The position numbers and the translations under genes are program-made. Below, one piece after another: positions 17,151 through 25,594 of a stretch of 64,000 nucleotides of DNA. Source of the stretch: a bacterium (lineage in GTDB: Bacteria; Desulfobacterota; Deferrisomatia; Deferrisomatales; Deferrisomataceae); assembly GCA_027021615.1 (NCBI GenBank), contig JALUTY010000122.1, positions 114,721 to 178,720 of the forward strand, given 5' to 3'. The notes beneath the pieces are model-generated. The model worked only from the letters and a program-made list of their open reading frames with translations. It did no database searches and was not told the origin of the DNA. Position 1 is the stretch's first letter. The number at the start of each line of letters is the position of its first letter.

Positions 17151-18722
17151 GTGAAAACGAAGAGGATGCTTTTTGCCGCACTGGTGGTGGTCGTCCTGAC
17201 CGCCGGCCCGGCGCTCGCGGCGGTGAACGGTAGCCACCACGACCTCAGCGCCTACCAGGGCGCCACCGAGGTGTGCCTGTACTGCCACGGCGTGTTGGAC
17301 ACCACGGCAGCCACCGGGAACTACGGGAACGTGGGGGAGCTGTGCCTGAGCCGCTGCCACAACGGTTCGGGGAACGTGACGACCCAGGACGTTGTGCCCC
17401 AGCGGGCCGCCACTCTCGACGAGGCTGGGACCGTGGTGGGGCCCACCTACACGGTGGACGCCGTGAACGTGACCAACGGGTTCGCCCACGGGCTCAACCC
17501 GGCGGACCTGCTGGTTCCCACCACCGGCGCCCAGGTCACCTTTGATGCCATTGGCCAGGCCCTCCCCTACGGCACGGCCGGGCAGATCGAGTGCACCAGC
17601 TGCCACAACGTGCACTCCAACGCGAACACCCCCTTCCTCCAGCGCGACCTGTTCACGGGCGGCCCCGGCGGGAACCGGAGCTTCTGCGAGGCGTGCCATA
17701 CCGCCCGGGGGAACAACTGGGCCGGGGGTGAGGCCGCGCCCAACGGCGAGCATCCGGTCAACTTCGCGCTGATCCTCAATGCCAACGTGGGGTCCAAGTA
17801 CGGAAACCGGACCAACGCCGAGCGCTACGGCCGTTACATCAACCTGGACGGGAACATCTTCGACGTGGCCACGCCCAACGGCGCGGCCTTGAACGACCCG
17901 GCCACCCACTACGTGCCCGGCGGCAAGGTGAGCGGGTTCGCCAACGCGGCGGGCGGCGAGACCTTCGGGTGTTACACCTGCCACGGCGTCCACGTGGACG
18001 CCAACGGCACCACGGCCCAGGTCAACCTGATCCTCCGGGACGCCGTGAGCGCGGACGGCCAGTGGAACCCGATCTGCGTGGGCTGCCACGGCCAGGACAC
18101 CACAGGTGCGAACGACCCGAACCCGGGCACCACCCCGTACTATCACCCGGTGGGCTCCACGGCCAACGCCGCCACTGGAAACACCGGTAACGTGTACACC
18201 TACACCGCCAGTACCGGGAACTTCTCGTTCCAGGTGGACCTGAGCGCCATCCTCGGCGCCGCGGGCTCCGGCCAGAACGGCATCGCCGACACGGTGGTGG
18301 GCATCGACACGACCAACGGCGCCCGGCCTCGGTGTGGCTCGTGCCACGACGTGCACGGCGGTATCAACAACTCCATGGCCCTGGTGGACCTGGACGGCAC
18401 CCGCGACGGAAGCTTCACCGGCAAGATCTGCGACGCCTGCCACACCGGTGTCGGTCTGCCCGACGTGGCGGACAACCCCGGCCAGACGGGTGAGCCGGCC
18501 GATAGCCATCACCGCACCACCACGGCCGACTGGAGCGGCGCCACGTTCACCGATGAGGGCGACGGCGACACTCTGAACCTGGATGGCACCAACGCGGCCT
18601 CCTGGCTCACCGCGGCCGATCACTCGAACGGCCTCGGGTGCGCCGACTGCCACGTGTTCACGAGTGATGGTGCCGGTGGCAACCCTGCCGGCAGCACGCA
18701 CAGCACGGCCCACAACTGGTAA
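17151..18722 (+). CDS. Nine-heme c-type cytochrome A, including one CX3CH site
   Basis: A 523-residue exported multiheme cytochrome. A signal peptide (about 1-23, cut at ALA/AVNG) leads to a mature start GSHHDLSAYQG typical of the doubled-CxxCH cytochrome family. Heme motifs in order: CLYCH, CLSRCH, CTSCH, CEACH, CYTCH, CVGCH, CGSCH, CDACH, CADCH. The second has three residues between the cysteines; the aligned site in paralogue B (22683) is canonical CYTCH. It ends in HNW, as B does. GTG at 17151 is chosen because GAGGAGG lies nine bases upstream and the signal peptide fits; an ATG at 17130 would add seven polar residues. Electron transfer outside the inner membrane is the likely role. Confidence 0.9.
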   Translation: MKTKRMLFAALVVVVLTAGPALAAVNGSHHDLSAYQGATEVCLYCHGVLDTTAATGNYGNVGELCLSRCHNGSGNVTTQDVVPQRAATLDEAGTVVGPTYTVDAVNVTNGFAHGLNPADLLVPTTGAQVTFDAIGQALPYGTAGQIECTSCHNVHSNANTPFLQRDLFTGGPGGNRSFCEACHTARGNNWAGGEAAPNGEHPVNFALILNANVGSKYGNRTNAERYGRYINLDGNIFDVATPNGAALNDPATHYVPGGKVSGFANAAGGETFGCYTCHGVHVDANGTTAQVNLILRDAVSADGQWNPICVGCHGQDTTGANDPNPGTTPYYHPVGSTANAATGNTGNVYTYTASTGNFSFQVDLSAILGAAGSGQNGIADTVVGIDTTNGARPRCGSCHDVHGGINNSMALVDLDGTRDGSFTGKICDACHTGVGLPDVADNPGQTGEPADSHHRTTTADWSGATFTDEGDGDTLNLDGTNAASWLTAADHSNGLGCADCHVFTSDGAGGNPAGSTHSTAHNW

Positions 18723-18736
18723 GGAGGATGGGGACC

Positions 18737-19855
18737 ATGAAGACAAAACAGGTACTCGCGGTGCTTTGCGCCTCGCTGATGGCGGCGCCGGCCTTGGCCG
18801 GAATCAACCCCGCCTGGCCGGGGCTCCCGACGGCCGATACCAGCAACAACAATGGCGCATCCAGCTACACGGGATTCACTGCCGCCAACAACCAGGCCTC
18901 GGCCATGTGCGTGGACTGCCACACCGTGCAACCCAAGGCCGGCGGCTCCCACTTCGTGAACCCCACGAACACCGGCGGATTCACAAACTCGGGCGGTTCG
19001 GGCATCGACAACACCGGTGCGATCACCACCCGGGACGACGGCGCCTACTTCAAGATCACGGCGTGGAACAACATCACGAAGGCCGACAACAGCACCGGCT
19101 CGGAGGGGGTGTCCAAGTACGCCGACACGTCCGTGCCGGCGAGCTACGTCACCGACAACACCGTAGCCGGCACCTCGACGGCCACTTTGGATGCGACGGC
19201 GGCTAACTATGCGGGCTACGACATCATCTGTGAGAGCTGCCACAACATCGTGAACAACGACGCCGGCGGCAACAACCTCCTCCTGACCCAGCCCAACAAC
19301 GACTGGGAGGACGCCCCCGTGGCCGAGCTGTGCACAGGCTGTCACGGGTTCATGTACACGGCGGCCGTGGACCAGTCGGGGAGCGGGCTCGCCAACTGGT
19401 CCGACGCCCGAAACGACCACGAGGTCGCCGGTGGAACTGCCAGGAAAGGCAACAACGAGTACCACTGGGTCAAGGGCGTGGCCCGGCCCCAGAACCACCA
19501 CGTGATGACGGGTGATGTCATCGACTCGACTCAAGCCGGCTTGATGGTGCTGTGGACGGACAACGACGTGGTGGGGTACACCGACAGCCCCATCAGCAAC
19601 ACCTCCACCAACGGTACGTACCCGCAGCGGGCCACGTGGCAGAACAGCCTCACCAAGCCCACCGGCGGCGGCCTGAACTGCACCAACTGCCACGCCCCGG
19701 CCCACGGCCAAGGGGCGAGCCCGGCAGCCTCGATCCTGCGCAACGCCACGTACACCGCGGCTCCCACGGCCTTGGGGCCGATCTCTCGGATCAGCGACCG
19801 TGGCGGGTGGAAGAAGATCGACGACCTGGCGTTCTGCGGGCAGTGCCATCAGTAG
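18737..19855 (+). CDS. Five-heme c-type cytochrome A
   Basis: A 372-residue exported cytochrome. The signal peptide ends at ALA and the mature protein begins GINPAWPGLPTAD, a start shared by three paralogues in this locus. Heme motifs: CVDCH, CESCH, CTGCH, CTNCH and CGQCH, the last only one residue from the C-terminus. Other histidines (NHHVMTGD, AHGQG) could be distal ligands. Long Thr/Asn/Gly-rich segments fit an extracellular beta-rich protein. ATG at 18737 follows AAGGAGG by nine bases; the gene begins 14 bases after the 9-heme stop. A strong terminator follows, so it ends the first transcription segment. Polymerisation into filaments is possible but unproven. Confidence 0.9.
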   Translation: MKTKQVLAVLCASLMAAPALAGINPAWPGLPTADTSNNNGASSYTGFTAANNQASAMCVDCHTVQPKAGGSHFVNPTNTGGFTNSGGSGIDNTGAITTRDDGAYFKITAWNNITKADNSTGSEGVSKYADTSVPASYVTDNTVAGTSTATLDATAANYAGYDIICESCHNIVNNDAGGNNLLLTQPNNDWEDAPVAELCTGCHGFMYTAAVDQSGSGLANWSDARNDHEVAGGTARKGNNEYHWVKGVARPQNHHVMTGDVIDSTQAGLMVLWTDNDVVGYTDSPISNTSTNGTYPQRATWQNSLTKPTGGGLNCTNCHAPAHGQGASPAASILRNATYTAAPTALGPISRISDRGGWKKIDDLAFCGQCHQ

Positions 19856-19885
19856 GCCGAGGGCTGAACGCGCGGCGCGCAACGA

Positions 19886-19916
19886 GGGGCCCCTGCGGGG
19901 CAGGGGCCCCGTTTTT
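19886..19916 (+). terminator. Rho-independent terminator
   Basis: Ten-base stem GGGGCCCCTG (19886-19895), five-base loop, CAGGGGCCCC (19901-19910), then G and five Ts (19912-19916). It falls between the five-heme gene A and the thioredoxin gene, so read-through here would set the ratio of downstream products. Confidence 0.92.
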
Positions 19917-19940
19917 CCTGAAGACGCGGGAGGTTCGAAG

Positions 19941-20429
19941 ATGCGAAACCTGTTGAAGGTCTTGGTGGGGGTGGTGGCGATGATCGCGGTGGGGACGGCG
20001 GCCGTCGCCGAGGAAGGGCCGAAGTACGGCACGAACGTGGGCGACGTGGCCAAACCGGTGAAAATCCAGACCATGGACGGAAACGAGTTCGACACGGGGC
20101 AGGTCCAAGAGAAGACCATGTTCGTGTTCGTGAACTCGATCTGTGGTCTGTGCGCCAAGGAAATGAAGGACCTCGCCAAGAACGCCGACAAGCTTAATGA
20201 TGTGAAGGTATACTTGGTGAGCGTGGACCAGAACAAGGAGCGGGCGATGAAGGTGTACGAGAAGTACGCCAAGCTCTTCGGCCTGCTCTACGACCCGGAG
20301 TACGTGTTCGGCGAAGCGGTGGGCCTGTATGCCACCCCGTCGACGCTGGTCGTGGACAAAGGTGGCAAGATCCTGTTCAAGAAGACCGGGTACCGGGGTG
20401 ACATCGAAGACATCTTGAAGACGCTTTAG
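19941..20429 (+). CDS. Exported thioredoxin-like (redoxin/TlpA-type) protein
   Basis: A 162-residue periplasmic thiol-redox protein. The signal peptide (about 1-23, ending AVA/EEG) precedes a thioredoxin fold with the active site CGLC in NSICGLCAKEM (near residue 70) and the cis-proline loop ATPSTLVVD near 138. The ATG follows GGGAGG. It lies between two terminators inside the cytochrome locus, with cytochromes on both sides. In cytochrome c biogenesis, ResA/CcmG-type proteins reduce CxxCH cysteines before heme attachment; a dedicated helper for the 33 heme sites here is a reasonable inference, though general redoxin functions are possible. Confidence 0.85.
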   Translation: MRNLLKVLVGVVAMIAVGTAAVAEEGPKYGTNVGDVAKPVKIQTMDGNEFDTGQVQEKTMFVFVNSICGLCAKEMKDLAKNADKLNDVKVYLVSVDQNKERAMKVYEKYAKLFGLLYDPEYVFGEAVGLYATPSTLVVDKGGKILFKKTGYRGDIEDILKTL

Positions 20430-20460
20430 GTCTCGGCGCCAGACTGGTTGCAAGAGCCGG

Positions 20461-20490
20461 AAGGGGCCCCCATGGGCCCCTTTCTTCTTT
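20461..20490 (+). terminator. Rho-independent terminator
   Basis: Nine-base stem AAGGGGCCC (20461-20469) and GGGCCCCTT (20474-20482) with a four-base loop, followed by a T-rich run TCTTCTTT. It isolates the thioredoxin gene from the next cytochromes. Confidence 0.85.
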
Positions 20491-20601
20491 GGGGAGCGCT
20501 TTGGTACAGTGGCGGCCTGCAACTTTTGGGGGGAGGCTCCGGTACCACGGCGGACGGGGTGCGGGGTGTTCTCCGAAAGAGGCGGAGACGGAGGGGTCGA
20601 G

Positions 20602-21528
20602 ATGATTTGGCGATGGCTCATGGTGGGGGGGCTGGCGATGGGCTCGGCTGCCTGGGCGGGCATCAACCCTGCCTCGCCGGGTCTCCCCACCGCCTCGGCA
20701 TACGGCACCACGTACACCGGAAACGCGGCATCGGCCATGTGTGTGGACTGCCACACGGCCAACCCCAAGCCCAGCGCGGGGACCCACTTCGTGGCCCATT
20801 ACGACGGCTCGGCGGTGCGCACCACCGGCAATCTCACCTACGAGAAGACCGACGCGTGGAGCGGAGGGGCGGTGTATCTGTCCCGTTACGCGAACCCCGC
20901 CCCACCGGACCCGGCCGCCCAGTCGGTCACGGGCCAGACCGGCGAGATCATCTGCGAGTCGTGCCACAACCTGGTGCACAACGCGGCGGGCGGCAACAAC
21001 CTGCTCGAGCGGTTCCGGGAGAACGAGGACCCGACCGCCTTGTGCGAGGGGTGCCACACGGCCCAGGCCTCCGGTCCACCCGCCCACCACCCCCTGACCG
21101 GCGACACGGTCGGCCCGGACGGCGATGACCCGGCCAACCACACCTTGAACACGGGCCATGCTTCGGTGGTCCGCTCCCCACCTGCAGCGGGTAGTGAGAT
21201 CACGTACCCGGCGGCGAACTCGGTGAACTGTGCTTCTTGCCACCGACCTCACGGAGCCCAGGTGCAGACCGGCGCGCGTGCGCTGAAGCGGGGCCTGTCG
21301 GCCGTCACGACCATCCCGAACGTACAGGGCAAGCCTGTGAACGTGATCTACTACGACGACGTGCCCGAGCCGGGGGACCTGCAGGGGGATGTCAAACAGT
21401 GGAACACCGGCGATGCTGTGCCCGGCATCGACCGGCAGGTGGACGTGGAGACCGTGCTGGGCGCCGGCAAACGGCTGGTCTCTAACCCGGATCCGGTGTG
21501 CGACGCCTGCCACGTGGCCAACGATTGA
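20602..21528 (+). CDS. Five-heme c-type cytochrome B
   Basis: A 308-residue exported cytochrome, a shorter paralogue of the five-heme proteins at 18737 and 21539. The signal peptide (MIWRWLMVGGLAMGSAAWA) is followed by the shared mature start GINPASPGLPTAS. Heme motifs: CVDCH, CESCH, CEGCH, CASCH, CDACH. The conserved block is AHHPLTGD where the others have NHHVMTGD. Unlike them it extends after heme four in a segment that lacks the AHG sequence, and its last motif is followed by five residues. ATG at 20602 is used because it opens a clear signal peptide; a longer reading upstream adds non-signal sequence. No strong promoter is evident in the 110 bases after the terminator. Confidence 0.89.
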   Translation: MIWRWLMVGGLAMGSAAWAGINPASPGLPTASAYGTTYTGNAASAMCVDCHTANPKPSAGTHFVAHYDGSAVRTTGNLTYEKTDAWSGGAVYLSRYANPAPPDPAAQSVTGQTGEIICESCHNLVHNAAGGNNLLERFRENEDPTALCEGCHTAQASGPPAHHPLTGDTVGPDGDDPANHTLNTGHASVVRSPPAAGSEITYPAANSVNCASCHRPHGAQVQTGARALKRGLSAVTTIPNVQGKPVNVIYYDDVPEPGDLQGDVKQWNTGDAVPGIDRQVDVETVLGAGKRLVSNPDPVCDACHVAND

Positions 21529-21538
21529 GGGAGGAGTC

Positions 21539-22672
21539 ATGTGGGGAATGGGGGTGGGATCGAGGCCTCGGGGGCGGGGCACGGTCGCGGGAGCCCTTTT
21601 CGGGTTGCTCGGGATCAGCGCGTTCGCGCATGCCGCGATCAACCCGGCCGACCCCGGATTGCCACCGGCAGAGGCTTACGGGGAAAGGGGAATCCCCAAC
21701 AACGGCGCCTCGGCCATGTGCGTGGAGTGCCATACCGAGAATCCCACGCCAGGGAAGGGCACGCACTTCGTGTTGAACGCCCTGACCGGAGCCCTCCGGA
21801 CCACCCATTCGGGGGGAGGATGGCCCGAGGGGGCGTGGGGTGTGCGCGACTCGGGGGAGTTCTTCAAGATCTCCCCTTGGATCGAGGAGGAGTGGGGCAA
21901 CGGCGGCTCATCGAAGTACGGCGACACGGATACCTGGGAGTCGGTGGTGTACACCGGGGGCGATCCGGTGATTGCGGTGGAGGGGTGTCGGGCCGAGACA
22001 ACCCCCTCGGCCATGACGTCGCTGGAGCTCATCTGCGAGTCATGTCACAGCATGCGGGTCAATGTGGAGGGGCGGTACAACCTGCTCGCAAAGGTCACCA
22101 GCTCCCCGGTTCCTGACGACACGGTGGAGGGCGGGCACGCCCCCCTGTGCGTGGGCTGCCACGGGTTCCTGTACCAGGACGACGGGGGGGAGGCCAACTC
22201 GCTGCACTCCAACTGGAACGATCCCCGGAACTTCAGCTTGGCCGCCGGGAGGCGGCGGGGAAACAACGAGAGGCACTACATCGGCGGGAAACCCTATCCT
22301 CGGAACCACCACGTGATGACGGGCGATGCGATCGACATTCCACTGGCCGAGGCAGGCCTCCTGCTTCGGGACGTGGCCGTTCTGAGCCCCGACCTGGTGA
22401 ACAAGCCGATCCGTACCGACTGGCGCAAGGGTACGATGCCGATCCGGCCCGTGCCTCTGGCTCCCATCACCCTACCGTCCGATCCGTACAACCTCCACTG
22501 CGTTACCTGCCACGCGCCGGCCCACGGGGGGGAGCCGTCCATGGGGGCAGCCATCCTGCGGGGAGTGGACCTGCAAGGGAAGGACTCGGGTTTTGGCATC
22601 GACCGGATCTTCGACGGCAAGGAGTGGGGGCGCTTTGCAGACTACCGCTTCTGCGGAAACTGCCACGAGTAG
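21539..22672 (+). CDS. Five-heme c-type cytochrome C
   Basis: A 377-residue exported cytochrome, close in layout to the five-heme protein at 18737. A slightly basic N-terminus and hydrophobic stretch end at AHA, then AINPADPGLPPAE. Heme motifs: CVECH, CESCH, CVGCH, CVTCH, CGNCH, the last one residue before the end. It also shares NHHVMTGDAID and CHAPAHG with paralogue A. A lone extra Cys (EGCRAE) lies between hemes one and two. ATG at 21539 follows GGGAGGAG, ten bases after the previous stop. The next gene starts 10 bases after its stop, so 20602-25588 reads as one transcription unit. Confidence 0.9.
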   Translation: MWGMGVGSRPRGRGTVAGALFGLLGISAFAHAAINPADPGLPPAEAYGERGIPNNGASAMCVECHTENPTPGKGTHFVLNALTGALRTTHSGGGWPEGAWGVRDSGEFFKISPWIEEEWGNGGSSKYGDTDTWESVVYTGGDPVIAVEGCRAETTPSAMTSLELICESCHSMRVNVEGRYNLLAKVTSSPVPDDTVEGGHAPLCVGCHGFLYQDDGGEANSLHSNWNDPRNFSLAAGRRRGNNERHYIGGKPYPRNHHVMTGDAIDIPLAEAGLLLRDVAVLSPDLVNKPIRTDWRKGTMPIRPVPLAPITLPSDPYNLHCVTCHAPAHGGEPSMGAAILRGVDLQGKDSGFGIDRIFDGKEWGRFADYRFCGNCHE

Positions 22673-22682
22673 GGGGGAGACG

Positions 22683-24014
22683 ATGCGGCGGTGGCTGATG
22701 GCTTGGCTGCTGGTCGGGTGGGCCGTGGGGGTACGAGCAGGGGTGGAGGGCACCCACCACGACATGCGTATCTACAACCTTGCCGAGGAGAAGAGCGTGT
22801 GCGCGTACTGCCACGTCCCGCACCGGGCTGCCACCGAAGAGAGCCTGCTGGCCCGGAAAGGGGCCCACGTGTCGGAGCTGGGCCGGGTGGGGTCGTTCTG
22901 TTACACCTGTCACGACGGCACGGTGGTGCCCACGGCTTTGGTCGAAGCCCCCGACGGGACCCTGGGCATCGAGGCCTTGACCCGGTCCCATGGGCTGGAC
23001 ATCGACGCGTTGGCCGAGGTCACCGGAGGCCTGGAGGGTCGGGCGAACGTGGAGGCGAGTGGGCTCGTGCCACCGGACCCGAGCACCGGCGACCTGCCGT
23101 CCCGCATGGAATGCACCGCCTGCCACGACCCCCACTCCGACCGGTACCCGCCGTTCCTCAAGGCGCCGTTGGAAGAGCTGTGTCAACGGTGCCACTCGGG
23201 CTCCGACAGGACGGGCGACGGCCGATGGACGTCGGTGGACGACGCCGGCACAAAGAATCGGGCCCACCCGGTGGGGATGCCGGTGGCTTTTTCCGGCTCG
23301 GAAAGGGTCCGCCCGGGGCAGGTGGCGCCGGAAATGGTGTTCAACGCTGTGGACGAGCGGCTCCGGGTGCCGGGGCTCACGCCGGAGGAGCGGGGCGATC
23401 CCACCCGCCACTGGACGACGGGGGGGCATCTGGCCGGGTTCGACACAGACCCGGCGGTGGGGAAGGTGATGTGCTCCACGTGCCACAGCGCCCACAGCGT
23501 GAAGGGAAATCTGTTGATCTTGAAGGCCTACGACGCGGCTGCCGGTGCCGATCCCCTGTGTGCCGGATGCCATGGTGAGGAGGACAGCCCTCAGAACCCG
23601 GGGGGCACGCCCTATTATCACCCCGTGCAGGCCGAGGCGGTGCCGCCGTGGGAGACCTCGACCGTCCCGCACCGGGCGCTGGACATCCTGATCCCCGGAC
23701 AGTGGCCGGTCGCAGACGGGGGGGGGCTGCTCTGTGCAACCTGTCACCGGATGCACCAAGGTCGGCCCGGAAGCCGGTGCCTGAGGGAGTTCGATCCGGG
23801 CAAGAGGTATGTTTGCGACGAGTGTCACCTCCCGAACGACGACGTCTCGGGGGAGAACGCCCACCACGTGACCACGGCCGAGGACCGGAGCTCGTTCCTC
23901 GGGGGGAGGGGGCTCTCCTGGGCGGCGGGCCCCGGTGAGCCCGGGGACCTTTCCGACGGGCTCACATGCATCGACTGCCACGTGAAGCTGGCCAAGAGCG
24001 CCCATAACTGGTGA
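22683..24014 (+). CDS. Nine-heme c-type cytochrome B
   Basis: A 443-residue exported cytochrome, paralogue of the nine-heme protein at 17151. The signal peptide MRRWLMAWLLVGWAVGVRA precedes GVEGTHHDMRIYN, the doubled-CxxCH family start. Heme motifs: CAYCH, CYTCH, CTACH, CQRCH, CSTCH, CAGCH, CATCH, CDECH, CIDCH, all canonical. It ends SAHNW as its paralogue ends TAHNW. A single non-heme Cys lies in SRCLREF. ATG at 22683 follows GGGGGAG. Its TGA overlaps the GTG start of the beta-propeller gene, so the two are translationally coupled; the paralogous pair at 15337/17151 is in the opposite order. Confidence 0.9.
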   Translation: MRRWLMAWLLVGWAVGVRAGVEGTHHDMRIYNLAEEKSVCAYCHVPHRAATEESLLARKGAHVSELGRVGSFCYTCHDGTVVPTALVEAPDGTLGIEALTRSHGLDIDALAEVTGGLEGRANVEASGLVPPDPSTGDLPSRMECTACHDPHSDRYPPFLKAPLEELCQRCHSGSDRTGDGRWTSVDDAGTKNRAHPVGMPVAFSGSERVRPGQVAPEMVFNAVDERLRVPGLTPEERGDPTRHWTTGGHLAGFDTDPAVGKVMCSTCHSAHSVKGNLLILKAYDAAAGADPLCAGCHGEEDSPQNPGGTPYYHPVQAEAVPPWETSTVPHRALDILIPGQWPVADGGGLLCATCHRMHQGRPGSRCLREFDPGKRYVCDECHLPNDDVSGENAHHVTTAEDRSSFLGGRGLSWAAGPGEPGDLSDGLTCIDCHVKLAKSAHNW

Positions 24015-25588
24015 GGCGGATCGCTGGGATGCTAGGACGTTGGAACGTGGGGACGCGGGCCGGTCTGCTGGCGGCCCTGTGCGTGGGGCTGGTGCTGACG
24101 CTGCTGCCGCACTTTCGGCCGGATGCCGGGGCAGGGGCGAGGGTCGCGTGGCAGGCGGGGTTCCCGATGCGGGCCGGCAACCAGGTGCTGCTGATGTGGC
24201 TGCCCGTGCCCGGGGCGCAGGCGTACCGGGTGGTGCGCCGGGACCTCGGGACCCGGCAGGAGCGTACCTGGCGGGTGACCTCTCCCCAGCACGTGGACGC
24301 CGATGCCTCGCCCAACGGCACGTACCTGTACGTGGTGGAGGCGTTGGCCCCGGACGGGTCGGTCTTGGCTGAGTCCGAGCCAAGGAAGCTGGAAGGGTTC
24401 AAGCCGTTGGCCGCACCCAGGTGGGGCGGGCACTATGTGGAAGGTCGGGCCGTGAACCTGGTGTGGGGGCCGGTAGAGGGGGCGGTCTTCTACAACCTGT
24501 ACCGAGCCGTGAAGGGGAAGGAACCGTCTCTTCTGGCATCGGTGCAGGATGTGAAGTACGTGGATGCGACGGTGAGCCCGAACGAGACCTATGTCTACAC
24601 GGTCCGGGCCGTGGGTGAGCAGAGCCAAGAGTCTCCGGACTCGAAACCGCTGACGATCCGGGTCGGCCCGAGCGGCGCGGCTGCTGTGAAGCAGCGGAAG
24701 GCCTCCCGCCGTACGGTGGAGGTGGTGAGCTCGATTCACGAGGGAGCCCGGTACCGGCTTCGGGAGCCCACGGACCTGGCGATCTCGGAGGGCGTGCTGT
24801 TCGTGACCGACCTGGGGAGCCGCTCGGTGATGATGCTGGATCTATCCGGGGGGTTCTTGGGGCGGATGGCTCTCGAGCCCCCGGGCTACGAGGGGAAGTG
24901 GGGAATCCCGTGGGGGATCTCTGTCTCGGAGGACGGCAGGCGGCTGGCCCTGACGTTTCTGCGTTCGTCGAATGTGCGGGTGTTCTCGCGGGGGGGCGAT
25001 CTTCTCCAGGATGTCGCGATCCAGCCCCCCGAGGGCTACGAGGACGATCCGAAGGTTCCCCAGCCCATGGATGTGGCCTTGGACGCTGAGGGGGGGCTGT
25101 GGGTCACCGAGTACACCTACGCCCAAGTGATTCATCTGGGTCGCAACGGGGAAGAGGTGGGCCGGACGGGGATACCCCGGCCGGCCGAGGACGCAGGGCC
25201 GTTCCGGAGCCCCACGTTTGTGGCGGCCCACACGGCCACCGGCCGGGTAGCCGTGGTGGACAGCCTGCTCGGCCGGGTGTTCGTGCTGGACCGGGAGGGG
25301 CAGATCGCGCGCGACTGGTCCCGGACCAAGACCCTGGAGGGGGCCCTCGACCTTCCCAAGGGCGTGTGTGTGACCCCCGCGGGGACCCTGCTCGTGGTCG
25401 ATGGGATCCGTTCGAGCCTTCAGACCTTCAGCCTTTCGGGTGAGATCCGAGAGGTGTTCTACTCCCCGGATAAGGACTTCCTGGACCTGCGTGGTCTGGT
25501 GTCGGCAGCCGTGGATCCCCGTACCCGGGACATCTTTGCTCTCTCCAAGGTGGACAGCACCATCTACCGCCTGCGCCAGGTGGAGTAA
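24011..25588 (+). CDS. Fibronectin-III/NHL beta-propeller protein B
   Basis: A 525-residue protein, paralogue of 15337. An N-terminal hydrophobic helix (about 20-36, AGLLAALCVGLVLTLL) may be an uncleaved anchor or signal peptide. Two FN3-like modules (about 45-130 and 132-218) precede a propeller (about 245-525) with blades such as EPTDLAISEGVLFVTDLGSR and QPMDVALDAEGGLWVTEYTY. GTG at 24011 overlaps the previous stop; ATG at 24029 is an alternative start. The codons for MLGRWNVGTRAG resemble the GC-rich repeat seen at 28752-28808 in reverse, suggesting repeat sequence was recruited into the reading frame. Role as for propeller A. Confidence 0.82.
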   Translation: MRRIAGMLGRWNVGTRAGLLAALCVGLVLTLLPHFRPDAGAGARVAWQAGFPMRAGNQVLLMWLPVPGAQAYRVVRRDLGTRQERTWRVTSPQHVDADASPNGTYLYVVEALAPDGSVLAESEPRKLEGFKPLAAPRWGGHYVEGRAVNLVWGPVEGAVFYNLYRAVKGKEPSLLASVQDVKYVDATVSPNETYVYTVRAVGEQSQESPDSKPLTIRVGPSGAAAVKQRKASRRTVEVVSSIHEGARYRLREPTDLAISEGVLFVTDLGSRSVMMLDLSGGFLGRMALEPPGYEGKWGIPWGISVSEDGRRLALTFLRSSNVRVFSRGGDLLQDVAIQPPEGYEDDPKVPQPMDVALDAEGGLWVTEYTYAQVIHLGRNGEEVGRTGIPRPAEDAGPFRSPTFVAAHTATGRVAVVDSLLGRVFVLDREGQIARDWSRTKTLEGALDLPKGVCVTPAGTLLVVDGIRSSLQTFSLSGEIREVFYSPDKDFLDLRGLVSAAVDPRTRDIFALSKVDSTIYRLRQVE

Positions 25589-25594
25589 CGCCCC

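Noticed and set aside
17343..17360. Frameshift or sequencing error explaining CX3CH
   Set aside because: The frame stays open and motif-rich on both sides, so an inserted codon rather than a shifted frame is needed; a three-base error is unlikely, though sequencing could confirm.
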